7,592 bases of DNA from Clostridia bacterium (GCA_017508345.1 JAFVZD010000125.1:1-7592), one strand, 5' to 3'; positions 1 to 6,593 are shown, numbered from the stretch's first letter. The notes: a model not told the origin generated them from the letters alone. Made by a program: numbers and translations.

Positions 1-194
1 CCGTTCTCACTCAGGATATCGCCAAAGAAATCGCACTTATATCCGAGATTGTGTATAGCTTCTTGCTTATTACCCTGATAGAATTCAATGTCAACAAAGA
101 GGGTACAGTGGAGGAGTTGCGTGGTAAATTATCCATAAAACTAGATATGTTGCTAAAGACATTATCTAGATTATACCAGTGCGAAATTGTGTAA
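1..194 (+). CDS. C-terminal end of an unidentified protein (5' end outside window)
   Basis: The reading frame starting at base 3 is open from the window edge to a TAA at 192-194, giving 63 visible residues. It is the only plus-strand frame open across this stretch; the other two hit stops within the first 80 bases. The peptide is leucine/isoleucine-rich and looks helical. Its last 30 residues (GTVEELRGKLSIKLDMLLKT and on) vaguely resemble the helix-turn-helix of a winged-helix domain, but I do not recognise the family. A hairpin with a T-rich tail follows 19 bases after the stop (214-247), which supports this strand over the overlapping minus-strand frame. Function unknown; the gene converges on dnaB. 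Confidence 0.5.
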   Translation, partial: VLTQDIAKEIALISEIVYSFLLITLIEFNVNKEGTVEELRGKLSIKLDMLLKTLSRLYQCEIV

Positions 195-204
195 GAATAC
201 ATTT

Positions 205-213
205 TTATCCACA
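205..213 (+). promoter_or_regulatory. Perfect match to the DnaA box consensus
   Basis: TTATCCACA matches the bacterial DnaA box TTATNCACA exactly. It lies between the stop of the left-edge gene and its terminator hairpin, in non-coding DNA 160 bases beyond the end of dnaB. A second exact copy lies at 2685-2693 inside a coding region. A single box does not make an origin; it may be a chance match, a titration site or an outlying origin box. Confidence 0.35.
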
Positions 214-247
214 AAAAAGTCTATTCCATAGGCTTTTTATTTTTTTC
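214..247 (+). terminator. Intrinsic terminator of the left-edge gene
   Basis: Bases 214-224 (AAAAAGTCTAT) pair with 228-238 (ATAGGCTTTTT) through one U-G wobble, with a three-base loop at 225-227. The stem is followed directly by a T-rich run to about 247. The wobble pairs only in the plus-strand RNA, and the U-tract lies on the plus side, so it serves the gene ending at 194. Confidence 0.6.
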
Positions 248-285
248 AAAAGCCCATTGCTGTGCGATAAATTGTGCGTAAAAAC

Positions 286-316
286 AAAAAAAAATAGCAA
301 TTTTTTGCTATTTTTT
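286..316 (-). terminator. AT-rich hairpin terminator of the dnaB operon
   Basis: A perfect 12-base inverted repeat, AAAAAATAGCAA at 289-300 and TTGCTATTTTTT at 305-316, encloses a TTTT loop. Read on the minus strand, the stem runs into a U-rich tail (complement of the A tract from 281). It lies 60 bases past the dnaB stop. The stem has only two G-C pairs, so it may be leaky, but the length and tails on both sides fit a terminator that could work in either direction. Confidence 0.65.
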
Positions 317-375
317 ATACTTTTTGCTGTTCTTTTGCTTTGTTTTATAATTTTTTGTTATTCATAATTAATATT

Positions 376-1995
376 TTATAGTTTTTCTAGAGTGTCCTTG
401 AGCATCTCCATCTCACTATCATCAAAGATTGGGTCATAATCATCATCAGCCTGTCCGCGATAATTCATATCCACTGGTGGTGTCATATCAAATGGCGGAG
501 GAGTGTCATCTATCGCACCATCAAATACCGCATTATCTACATTGACTTCAGGCAAGTCCTCCACTCGTGCATTCTCATACGCATCCTTGTACTTTTGCGG
601 TAGTGGTGGGGCAGTCTCTGCCAGACTGGCTAGATTTGCATCGCTTGGCAAATCTGAGAAAGTTGTAGTCTCTCCATCCCACTTAAGTTTGATTGTACCT
701 TTTTCACCATTACGGTGCTTTTCTACAATCAATTCCGCTATGCCTTCCTGCCTCTCCTTTTCCTCAATATCACGATAGTTTTCTGATTTGTATATAAACA
801 TTACTATATCCGCATCTTGCTCTACACTACCACTTTCACGCAGGTCAGATAGTACTGGTCTGTGGTCCTTACGCGATTCCACTGCACGGTTTAGCTGTGA
901 CAATACCAATACTGGTACATTCAGCTCTTTTGCTAGTATTTTTAGGCTCCTAGATATCTCAGATACCTCTTGTTGTCTATCTGTTATCTTTAATCCACTA
1001 CGCATCAATCCCAAATAGTCGATAGTAATGAATGCCAACCCTCTATTAGGGTCATTCTTTAATCTCCTACACTTGGATAATATCTGTGCTGGAGTGTTGA
1101 TAGAGGAGTCATCTATGTAGATTGGTGCCTCACCCAAGAGGTTCACTGCCTGCCTAAATCTGCGTTGCTCCTTTTCGTCCAATTCGCCTCGCATTACTTT
1201 TTTCATACTCACTTTACCCACACTACACGCCATACGCCTCGCCAGTTGTATTTTGGGCATCTCTAGTGAGAATACAGCACACGGCTTTTTGCCCTTGAGA
1301 GCAATGTTGATTACCATATTCATAGCCAACGAAGTCTTACCTACACCCGGTCTCGCTGCCAATTGTATTACATCACTGTTCTGAAAACCATTGGTGAGCA
1401 TATCTAGTCCAGATAATCCTGTCATTAGACCTTTTTTGGCTCCGGGATTCTGAAAACTCTCATCAAAATCCTTTAGAACATCGCTCAAACTATCCCTAAT
1501 GTGGTCTAGGTTGGATGTGCTGGACTTTTTGGAAATATTATAAATAGTAGCCTCTGCACTAGACAAAGCCTCATCCTTGTCATCCGCAGTATAAGCCTCC
1601 TCTATAATCTTGGTACCTGCTTGGATGAGTTGCCTCAGCACACTATCTTGCTTGACTATCTCCATATAATGCATATAGTTGGTAGCACCAGGTAGGGCAC
1701 TCATCAATTGCGTGATATACCCAATACCGCCAATGCTGTCCAATTGGTCCTTGGACTCCAATTCATCCGTAAGTGTGATGTGGTCAATTATGCTATTGTT
1801 TTTCTTGATAAATAAATTGCACATAGCATCAAAAATTATCCTATGCTCCCTAGCATAAAAATCATCTGTCTTGAGTTCGTTGAGTATAGTGAGTGGTGCA
1901 TCTGGATTGAGCATTACTGAGCTAAGCACTGCCTGTTCTGCCTCATAATTAAAGGGTAATTTGCGTAACGCTGGATTACTCTCCGTATTTGCCAT
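376..1995 (-). CDS. dnaB: Replicative DNA helicase DnaB
   Basis: Hexameric ATP-driven 5'-3' helicase that unwinds DNA at the replication fork and recruits primase. The 539-residue product has the DnaB N-terminal helical domain (about 13-115), a linker, and the RecA-fold motor from about 185. Visible motor residues are Walker A ARPGVGKT at 214-221, SLEM at 243-246 with the catalytic Glu245, the Walker B strand ending in Asp326 (FITIDYLGLM), SQLNR at 366-370, DLRESGSVEQDAD at 384-396, and the arginine-finger motif KHRNG at 426-430. The start is supported by AAAGGGGG at 2004-2011, eight bases upstream of the ATG. Typical DnaB ends near residue 440-470; this one carries roughly 90 extra residues, proline-rich then strongly acidic. 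There is no intein. It is the last gene of a minus-strand cluster, 54 bases behind a small membrane protein. A second, phage-type DnaB is possible but less likely beside two aminoacyl-tRNA synthetase genes. Confidence 0.97.
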   Translation of the reverse strand: MANTESNPALRKLPFNYEAEQAVLSSVMLNPDAPLTILNELKTDDFYAREHRIIFDAMCNLFIKKNNSIIDHITLTDELESKDQLDSIGGIGYITQLMSALPGATNYMHYMEIVKQDSVLRQLIQAGTKIIEEAYTADDKDEALSSAEATIYNISKKSSTSNLDHIRDSLSDVLKDFDESFQNPGAKKGLMTGLSGLDMLTNGFQNSDVIQLAARPGVGKTSLAMNMVINIALKGKKPCAVFSLEMPKIQLARRMACSVGKVSMKKVMRGELDEKEQRRFRQAVNLLGEAPIYIDDSSINTPAQILSKCRRLKNDPNRGLAFITIDYLGLMRSGLKITDRQQEVSEISRSLKILAKELNVPVLVLSQLNRAVESRKDHRPVLSDLRESGSVEQDADIVMFIYKSENYRDIEEKERQEGIAELIVEKHRNGEKGTIKLKWDGETTTFSDLPSDANLASLAETAPPLPQKYKDAYENARVEDLPEVNVDNAVFDGAIDDTPPPFDMTPPVDMNYRGQADDDYDPIFDDSEMEMLKDTLEKL

Positions 1996-2049
1996 AATTT
2001 TATCCCCCTTTGTGTGTTATTGTTGTGTTTGTACTATTTATCCCCGTTG

Positions 2050-2292
2050 TTAGCCTTTTTTTTGACGAGCTTCCCATTCTGAGCGTTTTTGCTTGATTCT
2101 AGCCTTACGCTTGTCATCAATCTTGATAGCCACAATGGTACCTACTAGTATCAGCACACAATCAATCAGTACCATTACCCAATATTCTACTATGCCATTT
2201 AGCAATAGATTGAGCGCAATAAGTATTGGTATAATACACAAGAGCATTATGCCATATACCTTAAATTGTGCAGTATATTCTTTCCTGTCCAT
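2050..2292 (-). CDS. Small two-helix membrane protein of unknown function
   Basis: An 80-residue protein with a short polar N-terminus, two predicted transmembrane helices (about 12-31 and 37-57) joined by a very short loop, and a strongly basic C-terminal tail (about 60-80) that should stay in the cytoplasm by the positive-inside rule. Both termini would then face the cytoplasm. I chose the ATG at 2290-2292 because a strong GGAGG (2298-2302) sits five bases upstream. An in-frame upstream ATG at 2326-2328 would add 12 residues but lacks a comparable site. The gene lies between the HA-repeat protein and dnaB on the same strand, 54 bases ahead of dnaB. I do not recognise the family. The basic tail could contact nucleic acid or acidic lipids, but that is inference. 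Confidence 0.75.
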   Translation of the reverse strand: MDRKEYTAQFKVYGIMLLCIIPILIALNLLLNGIVEYWVMVLIDCVLILVGTIVAIKIDDKRKARIKQKRSEWEARQKKG

Positions 2293-2297
2293 AATAT

Positions 2298-2302
2298 CCT
2301 CC
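2298..2302 (-). promoter_or_regulatory. Ribosome binding site fixing the start of the membrane protein
   Basis: GGAGG on the minus strand, five bases before the ATG at 2290-2292. It decides between this start and the longer in-frame ATG at 2326-2328. Confidence 0.8.
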
Positions 2303-2437
2303 ACATTAGTATTTTTAATGTTTATCACATTTGTATTTTTTTTTCAATAGTTTTTTTGCTTTTTATTCAATTTTACTAAAATATAATTTTGTATATCATT
2401 GAGTGGACACACTTTGTTTTGGTAATGTCATCTATAT

Positions 2438-3469
2438 TTACCTAGCATTAATGGAATTCTCCACAGCCTCAGTCTGCGATTCCTCCATTTGTTGTACTTG
2501 TGGTAGCGGGAATCCCAGTACATTCAGGCACTTGATAGCAGTACTAGGCAATGCACCCATAGCGTACAATTTTTGGTAAGCCATCGCGTTTTCACCCAAT
2601 TTGTACCCATCTTGAGATACATATTCCACCGGGGTGTCATAACAATTTGTACCCGCTACATAATGCATATAGTGCAGGCAAAAATTATCCACATTCACGC
2701 GGTCTACATAACGCTTGATAACCCTCTCTCTACCTAGATTCAATCTCTTTTTGTGAGTGTCCGCATTATACTTTAGTATCTCCATATTGCTACTATACTC
2801 ATTCCACCCAAATCCCACACTATTTAGCCACTTGTATACCGGCCACTGCATGGTCTTGTTTTCATAAGACTCTCGCAAGTGCTGTGATATTTCCCCCAAT
2901 TCGTAACCATCTTGTGATACATAATCCCCCGGTATAAATGATGTGTGTGCTCGCTCCACATAGTCTACATAATGTTCCCAAAAGTTACTCCAAAAATGAT
3001 TGAGTTTCCCTTTGTGCTCAATATCCCTAAGGCTCGCATATGTCACATTATCTATTACATATGTGTAGATGACATTCTCAGATTCTAGCACTTTGTCCTC
3101 AATCCCTAGTAGTCTCACCATCTCATATCTTACTGGTGTCATATTGTCAATAGTGGAGAGCCAGGCATCTTTTTTGCCCCAAAAGAACCCCAGTGATTCT
3201 AGCTTAGTTACTGTGCTTTCTTTCAGCAACCCTTTGTTGTGGCGTTCTTTGTTCTTGTCACAAATCACACCCAACCTATACCCAGTAGGGGATACAAATC
3301 TACCTGTTATATAAAAAGACCCTGTCTCGTTGATATAATCAATATAATTATATGTAAATTTGTCCATCTGAGCGCGTTCTTCATCTGTCGCGGTACCATT
3401 CTTGATTTTTTTGTAAATATCTATCCAGTACCTAGTCATCTCCATACTAGAGTCAAATTCCTGTTTCAT
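2438..3469 (-). CDS. Stand-alone protein with three helicase-associated (HA)-like repeats
   Basis: A 343-residue soluble protein with three diverged copies of one module, at about 37-98, 161-222 and 261-323. Each has an aromatic helix (YIDYI, HYVDYV, HYMHYV), a turn written FVSPTGYRLG (58-67), YVSQDGYELG (183-192) or YVSQDGYKLG (283-292), then a helix and an ending of the form L-x-x-(L/V)-G-F (ESLGFFW, NSVGFGW, NVLGFPL). This is the pattern I know from the bacterial helicase-associated domain, often found in tandem behind helicase motors and thought to bind nucleic acid. No Walker A, DEAD box or nuclease motif is visible, so the repeats stand alone. The first two are separated by an extra segment (about 100-160). 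The start is supported by AGAGGAG at 3476-3482, six bases before the ATG, and by a strong promoter. It is first in the cluster with the membrane protein and dnaB. Assignment of the repeats rests on pattern recognition; function unproven. Confidence 0.75.
   Translation of the reverse strand: MKQEFDSSMEMTRYWIDIYKKIKNGTATDEERAQMDKFTYNYIDYINETGSFYITGRFVSPTGYRLGVICDKNKERHNKGLLKESTVTKLESLGFFWGKKDAWLSTIDNMTPVRYEMVRLLGIEDKVLESENVIYTYVIDNVTYASLRDIEHKGKLNHFWSNFWEHYVDYVERAHTSFIPGDYVSQDGYELGEISQHLRESYENKTMQWPVYKWLNSVGFGWNEYSSNMEILKYNADTHKKRLNLGRERVIKRYVDRVNVDNFCLHYMHYVAGTNCYDTPVEYVSQDGYKLGENAMAYQKLYAMGALPSTAIKCLNVLGFPLPQVQQMEESQTEAVENSINAR
2685..2693 (+). promoter_or_regulatory. Second exact DnaA box match, inside a coding region
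   Basis: TTATCCACA lies within the third HA-like repeat (codons for V-D-N on the minus strand). Its coding position makes chance more likely than at 205-213. It is listed because two exact boxes occur in 7.6 kb. Confidence 0.2.
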
Positions 3470-3497
3470 ATCTTTCTCCTCTTACCATATTTGGTTG

Positions 3498-3526
3498 ATT
3501 ATAGCATATTTTTTTACCTTTTACAA
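3498..3526 (-). promoter_or_regulatory. Promoter of the HA-repeat / membrane protein / dnaB cluster
   Basis: On the minus strand, TTGTAA (3521-3526) and a perfect TATAAT (3498-3503) are separated by 17 bases. A TG one base upstream of the -10 (TGCTATAAT) makes it an extended -10 promoter. The expected start point near 3491 gives a leader of about 20 bases before the ATG at 3467-3469. I see no equally good promoter in the 145-base gap at 2293-2437 or the 54-base gap before dnaB, so this may drive all three genes. Confidence 0.8.
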
Positions 3527-3570
3527 GCATACTAGATAATTTATCCCCAGATATTATTTTAGATTATATC

Positions 3571-3599
3571 TTGACATTAGTAGTTTTTTGAGTTATAAT
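3571..3599 (+). promoter_or_regulatory. Perfect-consensus promoter of lysK-serS
   Basis: TTGACA (3571-3576), a 17-base spacer, then TATAAT (3594-3599): both hexamers match the sigma-70/sigma-A consensus exactly. The predicted transcript starts near 3606, giving a leader of about 36 bases, too short for a T-box riboswitch. It lies back to back with the minus-strand promoter; the two -35 elements are 44 bases apart. Confidence 0.85.
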
Positions 3600-3642
3600 A
3601 TATTTATATTTTATATAAATCTAACAAAGGAGTTTTTTTATT

Positions 3643-5199
3643 ATGTTACATTGGGCAGATGAAATAGCAGAAGAATTAATCGCTAAGCATCCAGATTTGG
3701 ATGTATTCACCTGTGCATCCGGTATTAGCCCATCCGGTGTAGTACATATGGGTAATTTCCGTGAGGTAGCCACTACATTTTTTGTAGTCAAGGCTTTGCG
3801 TGACCGCGGTAAACGAGTTAGATTTGTATATAGTTGGGATGAGTACGATAGACTACGCAAAGTTCCTCTAGGTGTAGATGAGAGTTTTGTGCAATACCTC
3901 GGTATGCCATACGCACTAGTTCCCGACCCTTATGGATGTCACGACAGTTACGCAGAGCACTTTGAGATTCCATTCATTGAGTCAATGAGAGAGTTAGGTA
4001 TAGAGGTAGAGTTTTTGCACCAAGCCAAGCTCTATACCTCTGGCACCTATGTAGATGGTACACTTACAGCACTTCGCAATAGACACAAGATTTATGACAT
4101 ACAGTATTCCTTCAAGACCCAAGAGGCCAATGCTGAGGATCGTGAGGCTTATTACCCAATACAAATATATTGTGACAAGTGTGGCAAGGATACTACCAAG
4201 GTAGTGAGTGATAGTGATGATTGTGCAGTATTGGAGTATGAGTGTAAATGTGGACACCACGGCACTGTGGATATTCGCAAAGATTTTCACTACAAGTTGC
4301 CTTGGAAAGTAGACTGGCCAATGCGTTGGAAACACGAGGGTGTAATATTTGAGCCAGGAGGACGCGACCACTCTAGTGAGGGTGGTAGTTACCAAGTGTC
4401 TAGCGTTATTGCCCGTGAGATTTATGGTATAGAGCCACCTAGCTATCGTATGTATGACTTTGTGCGACTCAAGGGACAGACTACCAAGATTAGTAGTAGT
4501 TCGGGTACATCTATGTCACCTGATATATTACTACAAATCTATCCACCTGAGATAATACTGTGGATGTACACTAGATTTTTGCCAGAAAAGGCTTTTGACC
4601 TAGCACTTGATGCTGATGTGTTGAAGTGTTATCACGAATTCGATAGAATGTACCAAAAGTACAAGGATGGTTCCACTGACGAGATAGAGAATAGGATTAT
4701 GCAACTATCCCTAGCAGGTCGTCCAGCAGACTTTGTCCCAGTATCCGCTAGCCTGATCGCTTCATTCGCACCAATCGTGAATTTTGACCTAGATATGCTA
4801 GTAGACTTGATGAATAAGTGCGGTGAGTCCGTTACTCGAGAGATGGTAGCGGATAGATTCCAGCGTATCAAATACTGGATGGAGAACTATTGCCCAGAGC
4901 AAATAGTTAGATTATTGCCAGTACCAAATAACGAGTTTTATGCCACACTAAATACTGAGGAAAAAGGTTGGGTATCTACACTGGTAGAGAGAATGAAGTC
5001 TACCAAGTTGTCCCCAGAAGAAATGCAAGCACTACTATACGAGATACCTAAGATTGATGGTGAGGAGAACAAGGCTAGACAAAAGCGTTTCTTTGAGATT
5101 GTGTATAGTTTGCTTTTAGGCAAGACCAAGGGGCCTAGATTGTACCTATTCTTGTCCGCTGTGGATCAAAATAGACTCATTAACTTATTAGACTTTTAG
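3643..5199 (+). CDS. lysK: Class I lysyl-tRNA synthetase
   Basis: Charges tRNA-Lys with lysine in the cytoplasm, using the class I Rossmann catalytic fold rather than the class II fold most bacteria use. The 518-residue length is typical. Visible elements are the HIGH signature HMGN at 35-38 in PSGVVHMGN, a four-cysteine zinc-ribbon-like insertion (C177, C180, C201, C203), the conserved GGRDHSSEGGSY at 239-250, and the KMSKS-equivalent KISSS at 282-286 within TTKISSSSGT. The C-terminal third is helical, as in the anticodon-binding cage of this family. The second lysine of KMSKS is replaced by serine, as I recall being common in class I LysRS. The start is supported by AAAGGAG at 3626-3632, ten bases upstream. 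Three in-frame stops follow one another (TAG TGA TAA at 5197-5205). It is the first gene of a pair with serS, from a consensus promoter. Confidence 0.97.
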   Translation: MLHWADEIAEELIAKHPDLDVFTCASGISPSGVVHMGNFREVATTFFVVKALRDRGKRVRFVYSWDEYDRLRKVPLGVDESFVQYLGMPYALVPDPYGCHDSYAEHFEIPFIESMRELGIEVEFLHQAKLYTSGTYVDGTLTALRNRHKIYDIQYSFKTQEANAEDREAYYPIQIYCDKCGKDTTKVVSDSDDCAVLEYECKCGHHGTVDIRKDFHYKLPWKVDWPMRWKHEGVIFEPGGRDHSSEGGSYQVSSVIAREIYGIEPPSYRMYDFVRLKGQTTKISSSSGTSMSPDILLQIYPPEIILWMYTRFLPEKAFDLALDADVLKCYHEFDRMYQKYKDGSTDEIENRIMQLSLAGRPADFVPVSASLIASFAPIVNFDLDMLVDLMNKCGESVTREMVADRFQRIKYWMENYCPEQIVRLLPVPNNEFYATLNTEEKGWVSTLVERMKSTKLSPEEMQALLYEIPKIDGEENKARQKRFFEIVYSLLLGKTKGPRLYLFLSAVDQNRLINLLDF

Positions 5200-5235
5200 T
5201 GATAAATTCAATACTTTTTGACAATAATATTATTT

Positions 5236-5240
5236 GGAGA
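5236..5240 (+). promoter_or_regulatory. Ribosome binding site fixing the serS start
   Basis: GGAGA seven bases before the ATG at 5248-5250. It shows that the in-frame TTG at 5218, which would add ten residues, is not the start; in that case this site would lie inside the coding region. Confidence 0.8.
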
Positions 5241-5247
5241 TTTTTTT

Positions 5248-6540
5248 ATGATAGATATCAATTTATTGAGAGATAACCCGGATTATGTCCAAGAGGCTTT
5301 GCAAAAGAAAGGTTGTGCCATTGATGTGAACGAATTGCTTCGCCTAGACAAAGAACGCCGTGGCTATATCCTAGCAGTAGAGCAGATGAAGGCAGAACGC
5401 AACAAACTATCTAGTAGCGTGCCCGCTCTCAAAAAAGAGGGCAAGCCCGTAGATGATGTCATTGCTCGTACTCGTGCATTGGGTGAAGAGATCAAATTGA
5501 CTGAGGCCAAGCTCAACCAGAGTACCGCAGACTTTAATGATTTGTTCCACGCATTGCCAAACCTAGCAGATGATGATATCGTGGCTGGTGGCAAAGAGAA
5601 TAACCAACCAATCTATACCTTTGGTACTCAACCTAAATTTGACTTTGAGCCAAAAGACCATGTAGAGTTGTGTACTTCACTCGGTATGATTGATTATGAG
5701 CGCGGTACTCGCCTCAGCGGTAACGGATTTTGGATTTACCGCGGTATGGGTGCTAGACTAGAATGGGCTCTACTCAATTTCTTTGTATCCGAGCATCTAA
5801 AGGACGGATTCGAATTTATCCTACCACCTGAGATGCTTAATGAGGAATGTGGTTTTGGCTGTGGTCAGTTCCCAAAATTTGCTGACGAAGTTTATTATGT
5901 ACACAAGGCTGGTGCTGACGAGGATGTACAACAATTCTTGTTGCCTACCGCAGAGTCCGCACTAGTGAATATGTACGCAGGCGAGATTATCCCACTAGAC
6001 GAGCTGCCAAAAAAATTCTTTGCTTACTCCCCTTGCTTCCGTTGTGAGGCGGGTAGTCACCGTGCAGAAGAACGCGGTATGGTCCGTGGTCACCAATTCA
6101 ACAAGGTCGAGATGGTAGCATACACTACACCAGACCAGTCTGACGCTATGTTTGAGTTGTTACTCAAAAAAGCTCAATCACTAGTAGAAAAATTAGGACT
6201 ACACTACCAGACTAGCAAACTAGCGGCAGAGGACATCTCTGCTACAATGGCTCGTACTTATGACATCGAGGTATGGATACCTAGTATGCAGATTTATAAG
6301 GAATGTAGTAGTGTCAGCAATGGTAGAGCATATCAGGCTAGGCGTAGCAATACCCGTTATCGCACCAGCGATGGCAAGACTGATTTTGTACACCTACTCA
6401 ACGGCTCTGGTCTAGCTACATCTAGATTAATTCCTGCAATAGTAGAGCAATTCCAGACAGCAGATGGCTGCGTGGTAGTGCCTGAGGTTTTACGCCCATT
6501 TATGGGTGGAGTAGAGCTGATTACACCTACCAAAAAATAA
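5248..6540 (+). CDS. serS: Seryl-tRNA synthetase
   Basis: Class II synthetase that charges tRNA-Ser, and tRNA-Sec where present, in the cytoplasm. The 430-residue length is normal for the family. The N-terminus MIDINLLRDNPDYV is characteristic, followed by the long antiparallel coiled-coil arm (about 28-100) that grips the tRNA-Ser variable arm. The catalytic core shows PTAES at 233-237, motif 2 FRCEAG at 264-269 with Arg265 followed by RGHQFNKVEM (280-289), and motif 3 NGSGLATSR at 385-393 with Arg393. Local departures from the usual bacterial pattern are SSVSNGRAYQARR at 354-366, where SSCSN(F/W) is common, and cysteines at 201, 205, 263 and 266 around the active-site loops. It lies 48 bases after lysK, with no promoter or T-box in the gap, so the two are likely co-transcribed. 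A GC-rich terminator follows 13 bases after the stop. Confidence 0.97.
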   Translation: MIDINLLRDNPDYVQEALQKKGCAIDVNELLRLDKERRGYILAVEQMKAERNKLSSSVPALKKEGKPVDDVIARTRALGEEIKLTEAKLNQSTADFNDLFHALPNLADDDIVAGGKENNQPIYTFGTQPKFDFEPKDHVELCTSLGMIDYERGTRLSGNGFWIYRGMGARLEWALLNFFVSEHLKDGFEFILPPEMLNEECGFGCGQFPKFADEVYYVHKAGADEDVQQFLLPTAESALVNMYAGEIIPLDELPKKFFAYSPCFRCEAGSHRAEERGMVRGHQFNKVEMVAYTTPDQSDAMFELLLKKAQSLVEKLGLHYQTSKLAAEDISATMARTYDIEVWIPSMQIYKECSSVSNGRAYQARRSNTRYRTSDGKTDFVHLLNGSGLATSRLIPAIVEQFQTADGCVVVPEVLRPFMGGVELITPTKK

Positions 6541-6553
6541 AATTATTATATCT

Positions 6554-6584
6554 AACCCCGCTAGTACTGTCGGGGTTTTTGTTT
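6554..6584 (+). terminator. Intrinsic terminator of the lysK-serS operon
   Basis: AACCCCG (6554-6560) pairs perfectly with CGGGGTT (6571-6577) around a ten-base loop, then TTTTTGTTTG. This is the most GC-rich stem in the window and lies just past the serS stop. Confidence 0.9.
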
Positions 6585-6593
6585 GTCCCAAAA

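Noticed and set aside
11..214. Minus-strand 67-residue frame at the left edge
   Set aside because: TTG start with no ribosome binding site, and it overlaps a plus-strand frame open from the edge that is followed by a plus-strand terminator.
180..281. Imperfect repeat GTGCGAAATTGTGTAA / GTGCGATAAATTGTGCGTAA at 180-195 and 262-281
   Set aside because: Short, imperfect, and one copy lies in coding sequence; likely chance.
179..367. Plus-strand frame coding a phenylalanine-rich peptide between the left gene and dnaB
   Set aside because: It is made of two terminator hairpins and T-tracts; no ribosome binding site.
2293..2328. Twelve-residue N-terminal extension of the membrane protein
   Set aside because: The internal ATG at 2290-2292 has a strong GGAGG five bases away; the outer ATG does not.
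2293..2437. Internal promoter ahead of the membrane protein (TTGAAA at 2342-2347 with TAAACA at 2319-2324, minus strand)
   Set aside because: Spacing is 17, but the -10 matches only three of six consensus bases in very AT-rich DNA; not convincing.
3600..3642. T-box riboswitch upstream of lysK
   Set aside because: The leader is only about 36 bases, with no stem I, specifier loop or antiterminator sequence.
3994..4395. Minus-strand 133-residue frame inside lysK
   Set aside because: Shadow of the conserved lysK zinc-ribbon and catalytic region; no start signals.
5218..5246. TTGACA at 5218-5223 as a -35 for a separate serS promoter
   Set aside because: At 16-18 bases downstream there is only a T run and no -10 hexamer.
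5218..5247. In-frame TTG start adding ten residues to SerRS
   Set aside because: It places the GGAGA site (5236-5240) inside the gene, has no upstream site of its own, and family N-termini begin MIDINLLR-like.
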